64,000 bases of DNA from Persicitalea jodogahamensis (GTDB lineage Bacteria > Bacteroidota > Bacteroidia > Cytophagales > Spirosomataceae), in NCBI RefSeq assembly GCF_014651615.1, contig NZ_BMXF01000001.1, positions 1,335,731 through 1,399,730 of the forward strand. Direction: 5' to 3'. Positions 8,327-16,700 of the stretch are shown piece by piece. Position numbers and translations under genes: made by a program. The stretch's first letter is position 1; each line of letters starts with the position of its first letter. Below the pieces are notes generated by a model. The model searched no databases. It was given only the letters and a program-made list of their open reading frames with translations, and was not told the DNA's origin.

Positions 8327-10273
8327 TTACCCCTCCAGCTCCTCCGCTTCCAGCATCGCTACCTCCCATGCTTTAGTCGCGTCAGCGATTTTCTGGCGGG
8401 TATTGGCGTATTTCTCGTTGAGCTCGTCGAGCGTGTCCTTTTCCGAATAGGAAGCCGGATCGGCTAGTTGGGTTTCCAGTTTTTTCTTCTGCGATTCCAG
8501 ATCGGTGATGGTAGCTTCCAATTCTTCCACCTGCTTTTGGGCTTGTTTCAAAGCCCGCTGGTTTTCCGGCTTGGGCGACGGTTCTTTTTTCTGGCCATTG
8601 GAAGGAGCCGGGGCGGCTGTGCTTTTGGGAGGCGGGGCACTGCTGACGATCGCCTTGTCGCTCACCGCCGATTCAAGGCCACGCTCTTCGAGCCACAGCT
8701 CGTACTCTTCGTAAGTACCGGGGTATTCTTTGATTTGGTGGTCCTCGATATACCAGATTTTAGTGGCAATATTCTCGACAAAATAGCGGTCGTGGCTCAC
8801 CACGATATAACTACCTTCATACTGCTGCAATGCCTGAATGAGAATATTCACCGACTGCATATCGAGGTGGTTGGTCGGCTCGTCAAGCAGCAGGAAATTA
8901 GCCTGGGATAAAAGCACTTTGGCTAAGGCTACCCGCGACTTTTCGCCGCCGGAAAGTACTTTTATCTTCTTGAACACATCGTCATTGGTGAACAGGAAGC
9001 AGCCCAGCACCGTCCGTAGCTCGGTCTCGGTCTTATTGGGGTTGGCGTACTTCAGTTCTTCGATCAGGTTGTGCGCCACATTCAGTGACTCCAGCTGGTG
9101 CTGGGCGTAGAACGTGAACGACACATTATGGCCCAACCGACGGACACCTTTGTGCTTTTCGGTACCCGCTACGATACGCAACACCGTTGATTTGCCGCGC
9201 CCGTTGGCTCCGATGAGCGCGATTTTGTCGCCGCGCTCCATGCTGATATTGGTGTGGTCGAGGATGAGCTTTTCGCCGTAGGCCTTTGAGGCGTCCTCCA
9301 GCTGAAACACGTGGCGCCCCGGCTGAGTAGTGAACTGGAAGCGAAAATGAACCTTGGCATTTTCATCGATCACCTCGTCCACGACATCCATGCGGTCAAG
9401 TGCCTTCACGCGGCTCTGCACCTGCCGGGCCTTCGTGGCTTTAGCCTTAAACCGTTCGATAAAGCGCTCGGTCTGACGTATTTTCGCCTGCTGATTTTCG
9501 TAAGCGCCGCGCTGTATTTCGTTGCGCAGCTCTTTCTCTTCCTCATAATAAGAGTAGTTGCCCGAATAGAGATTCAACTTCCCGCCCGAGACTTCTACGA
9601 TTGTATCTACTACATTATCAAGGAATTCGCGGTCGTGTGAAACCACGATCACCGCACCCTCGTAGTTTTGGACATACTTCTCTACCCACTGGATGGAGGG
9701 AAGGTCCAGGTGGTTGGTCGGCTCGTCAAGCATGAGCAGGGCGGGCTTTTGCAGCAATAGCTTCGCGAGCATCACCCGCATCCGCCAGCCTCCCGAAAAT
9801 TGGCGTAAAGGCTGGGAAAGATCTTCTGTTGAGAAACCCAATCCCTCCAAAATGGCCTCTGCCTTGGCCTGAATGGAATAGCCATCCAGCGCCTCGAATT
9901 CATCCTGAGCGCGGGCGAGCTTGTCCACCAACTCGTCGCGGTAGTTGGTTTCCATCTCGTGCAACACTTTATCGATCTGGGCCTGCAGTTCGTTCTGTCG
10001 CTCAAATGCCTGCATGGCCACCGAGAGAATGGACTCGTCGCTCTGGTAAGAAAGCAAATCCTGGTTCAAAAAACCGATGGTGCAGTCGCCGGATTTGGAA
10101 ATACTCCCCTCGTCCGGCTGGTATTCACCGTCGATCATGCGCAGCAGGGTGGATTTCCCGGTGCCATTCAGACCGATGAGGCCAATTTTTTGCTTGGGCT
10201 TAATATGCAGCGATGCGCCGTCGTAGAGCGCGCGGTCGCCGAGGTAGTAGCTAAGGTTTGTTATCGCAATCAT
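8327..10273 (-). CDS. ABC-F family ATPase (Uup/YheS-like)
   Basis: A 648-residue soluble protein with two ABC ATPase domains and no membrane segment, the mark of ABC-F translation factors. Walker A loops are at 34-42 (GLNGTGKST) and 355-363 (GANGRGKST). Signature motifs are FSGGW near 159 and LSGGE in domain 2, each followed by LDEPTNHLD. The inter-domain linker (about 240-305) is charged and helical, as in the P-site tRNA interaction motif region. A Pro/Ala/Lys-rich tether precedes a C-terminal coiled coil (about 570-648), which resembles Uup/YheS rather than EttA. Such proteins act on the ribosomal E site or rescue stalled complexes. There is no specific sign of an antibiotic-resistance role. 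Confidence 0.92.
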   Translation of the reverse strand: MIAITNLSYYLGDRALYDGASLHIKPKQKIGLIGLNGTGKSTLLRMIDGEYQPDEGSISKSGDCTIGFLNQDLLSYQSDESILSVAMQAFERQNELQAQIDKVLHEMETNYRDELVDKLARAQDEFEALDGYSIQAKAEAILEGLGFSTEDLSQPLRQFSGGWRMRVMLAKLLLQKPALLMLDEPTNHLDLPSIQWVEKYVQNYEGAVIVVSHDREFLDNVVDTIVEVSGGKLNLYSGNYSYYEEEKELRNEIQRGAYENQQAKIRQTERFIERFKAKATKARQVQSRVKALDRMDVVDEVIDENAKVHFRFQFTTQPGRHVFQLEDASKAYGEKLILDHTNISMERGDKIALIGANGRGKSTVLRIVAGTEKHKGVRRLGHNVSFTFYAQHQLESLNVAHNLIEELKYANPNKTETELRTVLGCFLFTNDDVFKKIKVLSGGEKSRVALAKVLLSQANFLLLDEPTNHLDMQSVNILIQALQQYEGSYIVVSHDRYFVENIATKIWYIEDHQIKEYPGTYEEYELWLEERGLESAVSDKAIVSSAPPPKSTAAPAPSNGQKKEPSPKPENQRALKQAQKQVEELEATITDLESQKKKLETQLADPASYSEKDTLDELNEKYANTRQKIADATKAWEVAMLEAEELEG

Positions 10274-10277
10274 GCCG

Positions 10278-10285
10278 CAAAGGTA
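10278..10285 (-). promoter_or_regulatory. -7 element immediately upstream of the ABC-F gene
   Basis: On the minus strand this reads TACCTTTG, an exact TAnnTTTG match, only 4 bases from the ATG. A transcript started from it would be leaderless or nearly so. No clear -33 element is visible. Confidence 0.45.
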
Positions 10286-10340
10286 CGGCGAAAGCGCGAA
10301 ATTCGGTAGCCGGGAATGGGTCGAATCCGCTATAATCCGT

Positions 10341-10348
10341 TAAATTTG
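10341..10348 (+). promoter_or_regulatory. Probable -7 element for the precorrin-2 dehydrogenase gene
   Basis: TAAATTTG, an exact TAnnTTTG match, lies 42 bases before the TTG start. It is back to back with the ABC-F promoter in a 117-bp divergent intergenic region. The -33 position (about 10317-10320) reads TGGG and is poor. Confidence 0.45.
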
Positions 10349-10390
10349 AGTTCTTGGTAGTATATCCCCCGAAAAACAAATCCTCATATT

Positions 10391-11002
10391 TTGAATAACC
10401 TGTTTCCCATTTTTCTGAAACTAGACAACGATGACCTGCATTTGCTCATCGTAGGGGGCGGCTACGTGGGGCTGGAAAAAATCGAGGCTGTGCTTGGTAA
10501 TTCGCCAGAAGCCACCATCACGCTTGTGGCCCCGGAAATCCGGGATGAGATTAGGGGCATTGCCGCCCAAAAGCCGAACGTCAATCTGGTTTTTCGCCCT
10601 TTCGAGGATTCCGACCTCGATCATAAGGATTTAGTTATTGTGGCGACCAATAACCGGGAGGAAAACAAACGCATTAAGCGCGTGGCCCGCGCCCGGCATC
10701 TGCTCTGCAACGTGGCTGATACGCCTGATGAATGTGATTTTTATCTTTCTTCCATTGTAAAAAAAGGGAATCTAAAGGTAGCCATCTCCACCAACGGCAT
10801 GTCGCCCACTCTTGCCAAACGCCTTCGCGAGGTACTTACCGAAGCCTTGCCCGACGACCTGGAAACGGCCATGGAACAGCTAAAAGCCGTCCGGGACCAA
10901 TTGCGCGGCGACTTCGAGTATAAGGTGCAGGAGCTAAATAGGATTACGGAGGTGTTGATTAAAGAAGCTACCAGGTCCCAAAGCGGCAAAGCCACAGAGT
11001 GA
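10391..11002 (+). CDS. Precorrin-2 dehydrogenase / sirohydrochlorin ferrochelatase (CysG N-terminal type)
   Basis: A 203-residue protein equivalent to the N-terminal half of CysG or to Met8/SirC. It oxidises precorrin-2 with NAD and, in bifunctional members, inserts iron to give siroheme, the prosthetic group of nitrite reductase NirB. A Rossmann dinucleotide motif VGGGYVGLEK is at residues 21-30, followed by VIVATNNREENKRI and CNVADTPDECDFYLSSIVKKGNLKVAISTNG-type segments (the latter spread over about 110-140). The methyltransferase half is encoded separately as cobA at 20.4-21.3 kb. The start is TTG; no in-frame ATG lies near. It begins the nitrate island. Confidence 0.9.
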   Translation: MNNLFPIFLKLDNDDLHLLIVGGGYVGLEKIEAVLGNSPEATITLVAPEIRDEIRGIAAQKPNVNLVFRPFEDSDLDHKDLVIVATNNREENKRIKRVARARHLLCNVADTPDECDFYLSSIVKKGNLKVAISTNGMSPTLAKRLREVLTEALPDDLETAMEQLKAVRDQLRGDFEYKVQELNRITEVLIKEATRSQSGKATE

Positions 11003-11088
11003 CACCGACGCACTGACACAGATGGGCATTTGATGATCAATTGCCGGATGCCTTTGCTTCCGGTTGACGAAGCAGAAAAAACTAGGCA

Positions 11089-11673
11089 ATGGCACCGGAC
11101 AAACTACACGGCCTGGTACTTAGCGGCGGCGAAAGCCGCCGTATGGGACAGGATAAAGGGTTGATTTCAACCGGTTCGGTAGCATGGGTAAATCGGGCGG
11201 GGAAGCTTTTGCAACACATTGGTTTGCCCGTAGCCGTAATGATTCGGGAAGAACAGAAGTCGGCTTACTCTGCAGAGGTACTTTCCGAATTTGAGCTGAT
11301 AGCCGACCATCCTTTACCTGTAGGCGGGCCGTTGAGAGGTTTGCTGAGTTTTCACCGCCTCTATCCGCAGAGCGACGTGCTGGTACTTCCCTGCGACATG
11401 CCGAAACTGGCGGTTGAAGTACCTGAAGCGTTGATTGCTTTTTATCTCAAAAACCCAGAGTATGAGGCTTGGGTATATGAACATCAGAAAGTATTACAGC
11501 CGTTTCCCGGAATATTTTCTGCGCAGCTGTTGGCTGCTGTTCGGGTGAAAATAGAAAAAGGACGTTTGGCGGGACATGGGCTTACCCGCTTGTTGAATTC
11601 TTCAAAAACAGCGCATCTGGTCAGCGTGGATGAGACGAGCTTCCGAAATTTCAACAGTCCACACGATTTTTAG
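11089..11673 (+). CDS. mobA: Molybdenum cofactor guanylyltransferase MobA
   Basis: A 194-residue nucleotidyltransferase. The N-terminal GTP-binding signature LSGGESRRMGQDKG is at 11-24, the LPVGGPLRG-type segment lies near 75-83, and a metal-binding LPCDMPKL near 101-108. MobA attaches GMP to molybdopterin to make the bis-MGD cofactor needed by NasA/NapA-type nitrate reductases, which explains its place next to the nitrate reductase gene. It follows the siroheme gene by 86 bp in the same direction and is convergent with the nitrate-reductase-associated gene (64 bp apart). Length and motifs are normal. Confidence 0.9.
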   Translation: MAPDKLHGLVLSGGESRRMGQDKGLISTGSVAWVNRAGKLLQHIGLPVAVMIREEQKSAYSAEVLSEFELIADHPLPVGGPLRGLLSFHRLYPQSDVLVLPCDMPKLAVEVPEALIAFYLKNPEYEAWVYEHQKVLQPFPGIFSAQLLAAVRVKIEKGRLAGHGLTRLLNSSKTAHLVSVDETSFRNFNSPHDF

Positions 11674-11737
11674 TACCCTCGGCTCAGACCGTTCATCCGG
11701 CTCTAATTATACGAGTGTTCTGTGCGCCTTGGCGAAA

Positions 11738-12208
11738 TCACCCGATCCCGAACTCCACCAGGGCTTTCGGGAAATTCTCTCCTTCGTGTCCCGAACGGCT
11801 CAACTTTACCAGGGCGAAGCGCTGCAGCAAACCCAAGCCCATCCATTGCGACAGAGTAGGTGGAGTACAGTGCCATTCGTGTGCTTTCGCAATCACCTCC
11901 AAAGGTACTTTGCCGAGGTTTTCCCAAGTGGCATCGACGCCGCCCAGGTCTTTCACTGCCTTCTTGCTCCGCTCCCAAACCCGCGCATCGAGGTACTTTC
12001 GGTACGCTTCAACTTCGGCGGGTGACTCGCAGGGTAGTTCGGCCAACGTTTGCTTTTCGTCGGAAGTCAGGCGGCTCCACTCGGCCAGCTGAAGCTTTTT
12101 GTTCGCTGTGTCCAGTTTGTAGCGCACGATCATGGGGATACAGCGGAGCGTATCCACAAAATCATTCTCGAAATCAAAATAGACGGGTTTCACAAGTATG
12201 GTATGCAT
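11738..12208 (-). CDS. Nitrate reductase-associated protein (Nitr_red_assoc family)
   Basis: A 156-residue soluble protein that I assign to the conserved nitrate reductase-associated family, small proteins encoded beside assimilatory nitrate reductases in cyanobacteria and some other phyla. Visible conserved features are FDFENDFVDTLRCIPMIVRYKLD near the start (spread over about 11-33), a segment WSRLTSDEKQTLAELPC (about 44-60) and a C-terminal half rich in helices with WMGLGLLQRFALVKL (about 122-136). The molecular function is unknown; the family name rests on gene neighbourhood. Here it is the last gene of the leftward nitrate operon, 24 bp after the rubredoxin hybrid. Confidence 0.8.
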   Translation of the reverse strand: MHTILVKPVYFDFENDFVDTLRCIPMIVRYKLDTANKKLQLAEWSRLTSDEKQTLAELPCESPAEVEAYRKYLDARVWERSKKAVKDLGGVDATWENLGKVPLEVIAKAHEWHCTPPTLSQWMGLGLLQRFALVKLSRSGHEGENFPKALVEFGIG

Positions 12209-12232
12209 GGTAATAAGGCGAATTTAGTGAAA

Positions 12233-13690
12233 TCAGGCCATAACTTCCCCGGTTTCCTGCTTTACAAATTCCGACTTGGCCGCATCGCAGGTCGGGCAGA
12301 GGTACTCGTCGGGCAGCGATGCGAAGGATTGGCCGGGTGCGATCTCCGCCCGCTCATCGCCGTATCGTTCATCATAGATTGTGAAGCAATGCGGGCATTG
12401 GTATTGCTCGTGCTGGGCACAATCAGCTGTTTTTTCAGCTGCCTGAATTGGTGCCGCCTTGGGTGTTTGGCGTGAAGCATTGAATTTTCGACAAAGCCGA
12501 TCCAGCTGGTTAGGCAGGTGATTTTTCATTAAACCTTTTTCATAAGGAAAGTACCTGCGGCTGTTTGGGTTGTAGTTTTCGGTAAAATACAGATCGTAGA
12601 CGGGTAGTAATTCCAGCTTCCCGAGTTTTACAGTGGGTCTTTTACGAATCAAAATGGACCCAAACACCTCCGACTTGTCGCGCGTCTGTACACCGAAGCA
12701 TAGTCCAAAGGTGCGCGTGTCGTGCTTTTCGAAATAGCGGAGGATGTACTTTTTCAAATCCACCCCTTCCGCATTGTGATCTTCGGTCTGCCAGGCGAGT
12801 TCGTTGGCAGCGTGACGGACGTTGATGTTGTGGCGACTCAAAATGCGGCTCCATTCCGGACGGTCTTTTTCCTCAATCCCTTTGACAATCAATGATTTCC
12901 AGGGGGTAGTGCAAATTTCCCCCACGCGCGTTTCCAGGCAAAGCTCGCACACATCGAGCAGAAAGGGAATGGGGAACTGCTCATCGCGGCGGTACAGGCC
13001 CAGCCACGAGCGCTGTCCGTATCGGTTGAAACCTTCGTAGTAAGGCAGCGTGAAATCGGGTAGTTCGACCTCCTGAACGGCGGGTTGAGTGATAAAAGAA
13101 TTGTTTCTGGAAATTTCCCGGTAGAGTTCAGCCTCCGATTGACCGGTACTTTGCGGATCCAGCAGCACTTGTTCCAGCGCGTAGGCGATGCGGGCCACGT
13201 CATTGGTATAGATCAGATCGCGCCACCGAAACAAAGCATTCGATTGTTTAGGACGCACGTATAGGTACCAGAAATGCGGCTCGGGCGAAGCGATGAAATT
13301 AAGGTTCCCCGTAAAAAACGGCGTGAAGCTCTGGTTGGCATCGGAGATGTTTATTTTAAGTTTGGGGACATAATCGAAGCCATCCAGGACGGTATGGTAC
13401 TCACTTTCGTGGAGCCAAAGCCCGGTTCGAAAGACCTCCTCGGCGCAGTACGAAGTGACAATGTTGGGATATTGGTCCGCATTGAGCTCGTAGCGAATCT
13501 GCTTTATTTTCAAATCCCTTTCCAGAAAGCGCACCTTCTCGCCGTTCACTCGAAAAATCAATTGCCCGCGCGACCCGAAATGCACATGCCGGACTTTGGC
13601 ATTGTGAGCCACGGTGAGAATTTCACGCAAGCTTCCGGGCGACACGATGCCGCCGGGGAGATTGATCTTGATAGTCTGAATATCGTGCAT
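12233..13690 (-). CDS. Rubredoxin-domain protein with nitrite/sulfite-reductase-like half-domains
   Basis: About 485 residues from the ATG at 13690; an open extension to 13834 would overlap the upstream gene and is rejected. The C-terminus is a complete rubredoxin: CPHC (432-435), a YDERYGD segment, PGQSFASLPD and CPTC (465-468), a one-iron electron carrier. The preceding ~400 residues look like two ferredoxin-like half-domains of the nitrite/sulfite reductase type (GGIVSPGSLREIL near the start; EICTTPWKSLIVKG in the middle, reminiscent of CobG). The C-x5-C / C-x3-C ligands for siroheme-[4Fe-4S] are absent, so it is probably not itself a siroheme reductase. It lies 38 bp after the nitrate reductase gene. 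Inference: an electron carrier or assembly partner for it. Confidence 0.78.
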   Translation of the reverse strand: MHDIQTIKINLPGGIVSPGSLREILTVAHNAKVRHVHFGSRGQLIFRVNGEKVRFLERDLKIKQIRYELNADQYPNIVTSYCAEEVFRTGLWLHESEYHTVLDGFDYVPKLKINISDANQSFTPFFTGNLNFIASPEPHFWYLYVRPKQSNALFRWRDLIYTNDVARIAYALEQVLLDPQSTGQSEAELYREISRNNSFITQPAVQEVELPDFTLPYYEGFNRYGQRSWLGLYRRDEQFPIPFLLDVCELCLETRVGEICTTPWKSLIVKGIEEKDRPEWSRILSRHNINVRHAANELAWQTEDHNAEGVDLKKYILRYFEKHDTRTFGLCFGVQTRDKSEVFGSILIRKRPTVKLGKLELLPVYDLYFTENYNPNSRRYFPYEKGLMKNHLPNQLDRLCRKFNASRQTPKAAPIQAAEKTADCAQHEQYQCPHCFTIYDERYGDERAEIAPGQSFASLPDEYLCPTCDAAKSEFVKQETGEVMA

Positions 13691-13728
13691 TTTTTTGAGT
13701 GGCAAGTTGGGGGAGAGGGATGACGCGA

Positions 13729-16700
13729 TTAGTGGGCGAAAGCAACCTGAGTCTGGCTGACTGCTTCTTCCAAAATGGATCTGACTTCGGGCCGGCAGGA
13801 GCCGCAGCCTGTACCTGCTCCCGTCTTCTGGCAAAGTTGCTTGAAATCGGTGCAGCCGCCCTGAATGGCTTTTTCAATGTTACCCCGGCCAACCGTATTG
13901 CACGAACACACCAGTTTTCCTTCCAGCGCCTCGGCTTTGGAGTTTGAGCGCAGCAATTCCAGCCGCTTTTCGGATAGTTCGGTGCCACGGGAAATCAGGT
14001 CACGGAATTCGTTGAATTCATTTTTATCGCCGATCAAAATGGCCCCTACCAGCTTATCCCGGTGGACGATGCATTTCTTATAGTATCGTTTGGCTTTGTC
14101 AATGAAGATTATTTCCTCGTAGGTGGGGTCATTCTCCGGACTTTCGGCCAGGCCAATGCTGCATAGGTGGAGTCCTTCCATTTTCAGAATATTCATGGAG
14201 AGACTGCCCGTATACGGTTGTGTCACATTGCCGTTGAGGTAGGTGGCGATTGCTTCCGCCTGCTGCTCGGCGGCCAGCGTGATACCCCACATCTGTCCGC
14301 GCCATTGGGCGATTTCACCCGCCGCAAAAATATGGGGATCGGAGGTTTGCAGGTAGTCGTTGACCACCACGCCCCGCTTGCATTCCAGTCCGGCGGCGCG
14401 GGCCAGTTCGATATTCGGCGTAGTACCTATGGTCAAAACGGCCACCTGACACTCCAATTGACGGCCCGATTTCAGACGGACGGCTTGCAAAGTACCCTTG
14501 CCGTGGTAAGTCTGCACCTCGTCGTTGAAGTACACCTCGATGCCCCGGTCGCGAATTTCCTGGTAAAGCAGTTCACCCGCCAGCGGGTCGAGTTGCCGCT
14601 CCATGAAACGTCCGCCGCGTTGCACGATGGACACCCGAACATTCATTTCCCGCAACGAAGCCGCCAGCTCCAGACCCAGCAAACCTCCCCCCACGATCAC
14701 GGCATGCGGATCGGGGTACTCGAGACAAGGAAGCAGCGCGTCGGCATCCAGCCGCGAGCGCATATTGAAAATACCCGGTAGTTGGGGGACGCCATCGGGC
14801 ATGAATGCCCGGCTTCCGGTAGCCAGGATCAACCTATCGTAGCTGTGCGCCAAGCCTTGGGTATCGGTCACGGTTTTGTTTTCCCGATCGATACGTGCAA
14901 TTCCCACTCCTTTATGAACGGCGATGTTTTTCTCGGCAAACTGGGCTTCGCGCAGCTTCACGAGTTGCTCCCAACTTTGCGACCCGCTGATGTAGTCAGG
15001 CAACAGCACACGGTTGTAAAAGGGGTAAATTTCCTGAGAAAAGACCGTAATCTCATCCTGGCAGTTAAGGGTCCGATGGGCATTGACAAAACCTAAACCT
15101 GCCGAACCCGCGCCGATAACGATGATTTTTTCAACTGGTTTTTGGTAAAGCTCCACCTGCACGGCGGTAAATTTGTAGTCCGGCTCCTTTGAGCGTGGAT
15201 CTACCAGACTGTTGGTCAGATTGTTGGTTCTGCCCAAAGTACTATGCAGAATTTTGCCCCAATGCATTGGTAAGAAACACACGCCCTGTCGTACGTCATC
15301 CGAAAGCTGCGCCTTTACCCGTACTTCGCCGCGTCGCCCCTGCACAGTTACAAGCTGGCCGGTGTTAATATCGCGTTCGGCAGCGTCCTGAGGATTGATT
15401 TGCAGAAAGGGCTCGGGAATGTGCTGATTCAATTTCGCCACACGACCGGTCTTGGTCATGGTATGCCATTGATCGCGGACGCGGCCTGTCGTCAGCACAA
15501 GCGGAAAATCGGTATCCGTCGGTTCTGAGGCATTCCCATCGGGGGCGGTACGGATTTGTGCTCTTTGATTAGGAGTGAAAAACTTACGGTCGGCAAACAG
15601 GCGCGGTGTGGCAACGGAGGCTTTTCCGACGGCAGCATCCATGCGCTGCGGCCATTGTACGCTACGCTGCCTGCGCAGGATTTCGTGACTCAGTCCGGTG
15701 ATGTCGAGGGTGGTATCGGTAGTCGTTTGCACGTATTCATCGTACACTTCGGCGGCGTTTTTATAATTGAATCTATCTCCGAAACCCATTTTTTGCGCGA
15801 AACGCCAGATGATTTCTGCGTCGGGTAGGGCTTCGCCGGGGGCTTCAAGGATTTTGGGTAGATAGGTGATGCGCCGCTCGGCATTAGTCATTGTACCTTC
15901 TTTTTCGAGCCATGCAGCGGCGGGCAGCACCACGTCGGCCATCGCCACGGTGTCAGCTCGACTCGAAACATCCTGCACCACCACGAACCGCCCTTTTTTC
16001 AGGGCACGCTCCACCGAATTTACGTCGGGCATACTTACCAGCGGGTTGGTGTTGATGATCCAGATGGCTTTTAGCTTGTCGTCATCCATCGCCTGAAACA
16101 TTTCGGTGGCCGTCAGGCCAGGCTTCTCGGCGATTTTTACGGGGCCTTGCCAAAACTTCTCCATCTCGGTGCGGTGGGCGGCGTTGGTTACGTCACGGTG
16201 CGCGGGCAGAATATTGGCCAAGCCTCCCACCTCGCGGCCGCCCATCGCGTTGGGTTGGCCGGTGAGCGAAAACGGCCCGTTGCCGGGCGTTCCTATGCGA
16301 CCCGTGATGAGGTGCAGATTGATGAGGGAAAGATTTTTGCTCACGCCCACCACCGATTGGTTCATGCCCATCGTCCAGAGCGACAGGAATCCTTTCGAAC
16401 GTCCGATCCATTCGGCGGCTTGCCGGATGTCGGCAGCGGTTATTCCGCAAAGGTCGGCTGCCTCTTCCACCGTCCGGGCCATGACTTGCTCACGGTACTC
16501 GGTGAAGCCGTCAGTGTGATCAATGATAAATTCTTCGTCCAGATATTTTTCCTCAATCAAGACCCGACCGATGGCATAATTGAGTGTAATGTCAGTGCCG
16601 GGTCGGATGGGCAGGTGCAGATCCGAAGCCCGTCCGGTGTCAGTCAGGCGGGGGTCCACGGAAATGATCTTTACATTTGGGTTCGCTTCCTTCCGTGCCT

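Noticed and set aside
11630-12213. Several plus-strand frames across the nitrate-reductase-associated gene
   Set aside because: They are Cys/Ser/Arg/Pro-rich shadows with no start context; the minus-strand frame matches a known family.
13691-13834. N-terminal 48-residue extension of the rubredoxin hybrid gene
   Set aside because: It would overlap the end of the upstream nitrate reductase gene, its residues look like a shadow frame (Arg/Pro/Ser-rich), and the ATG at 13690 gives a natural start.
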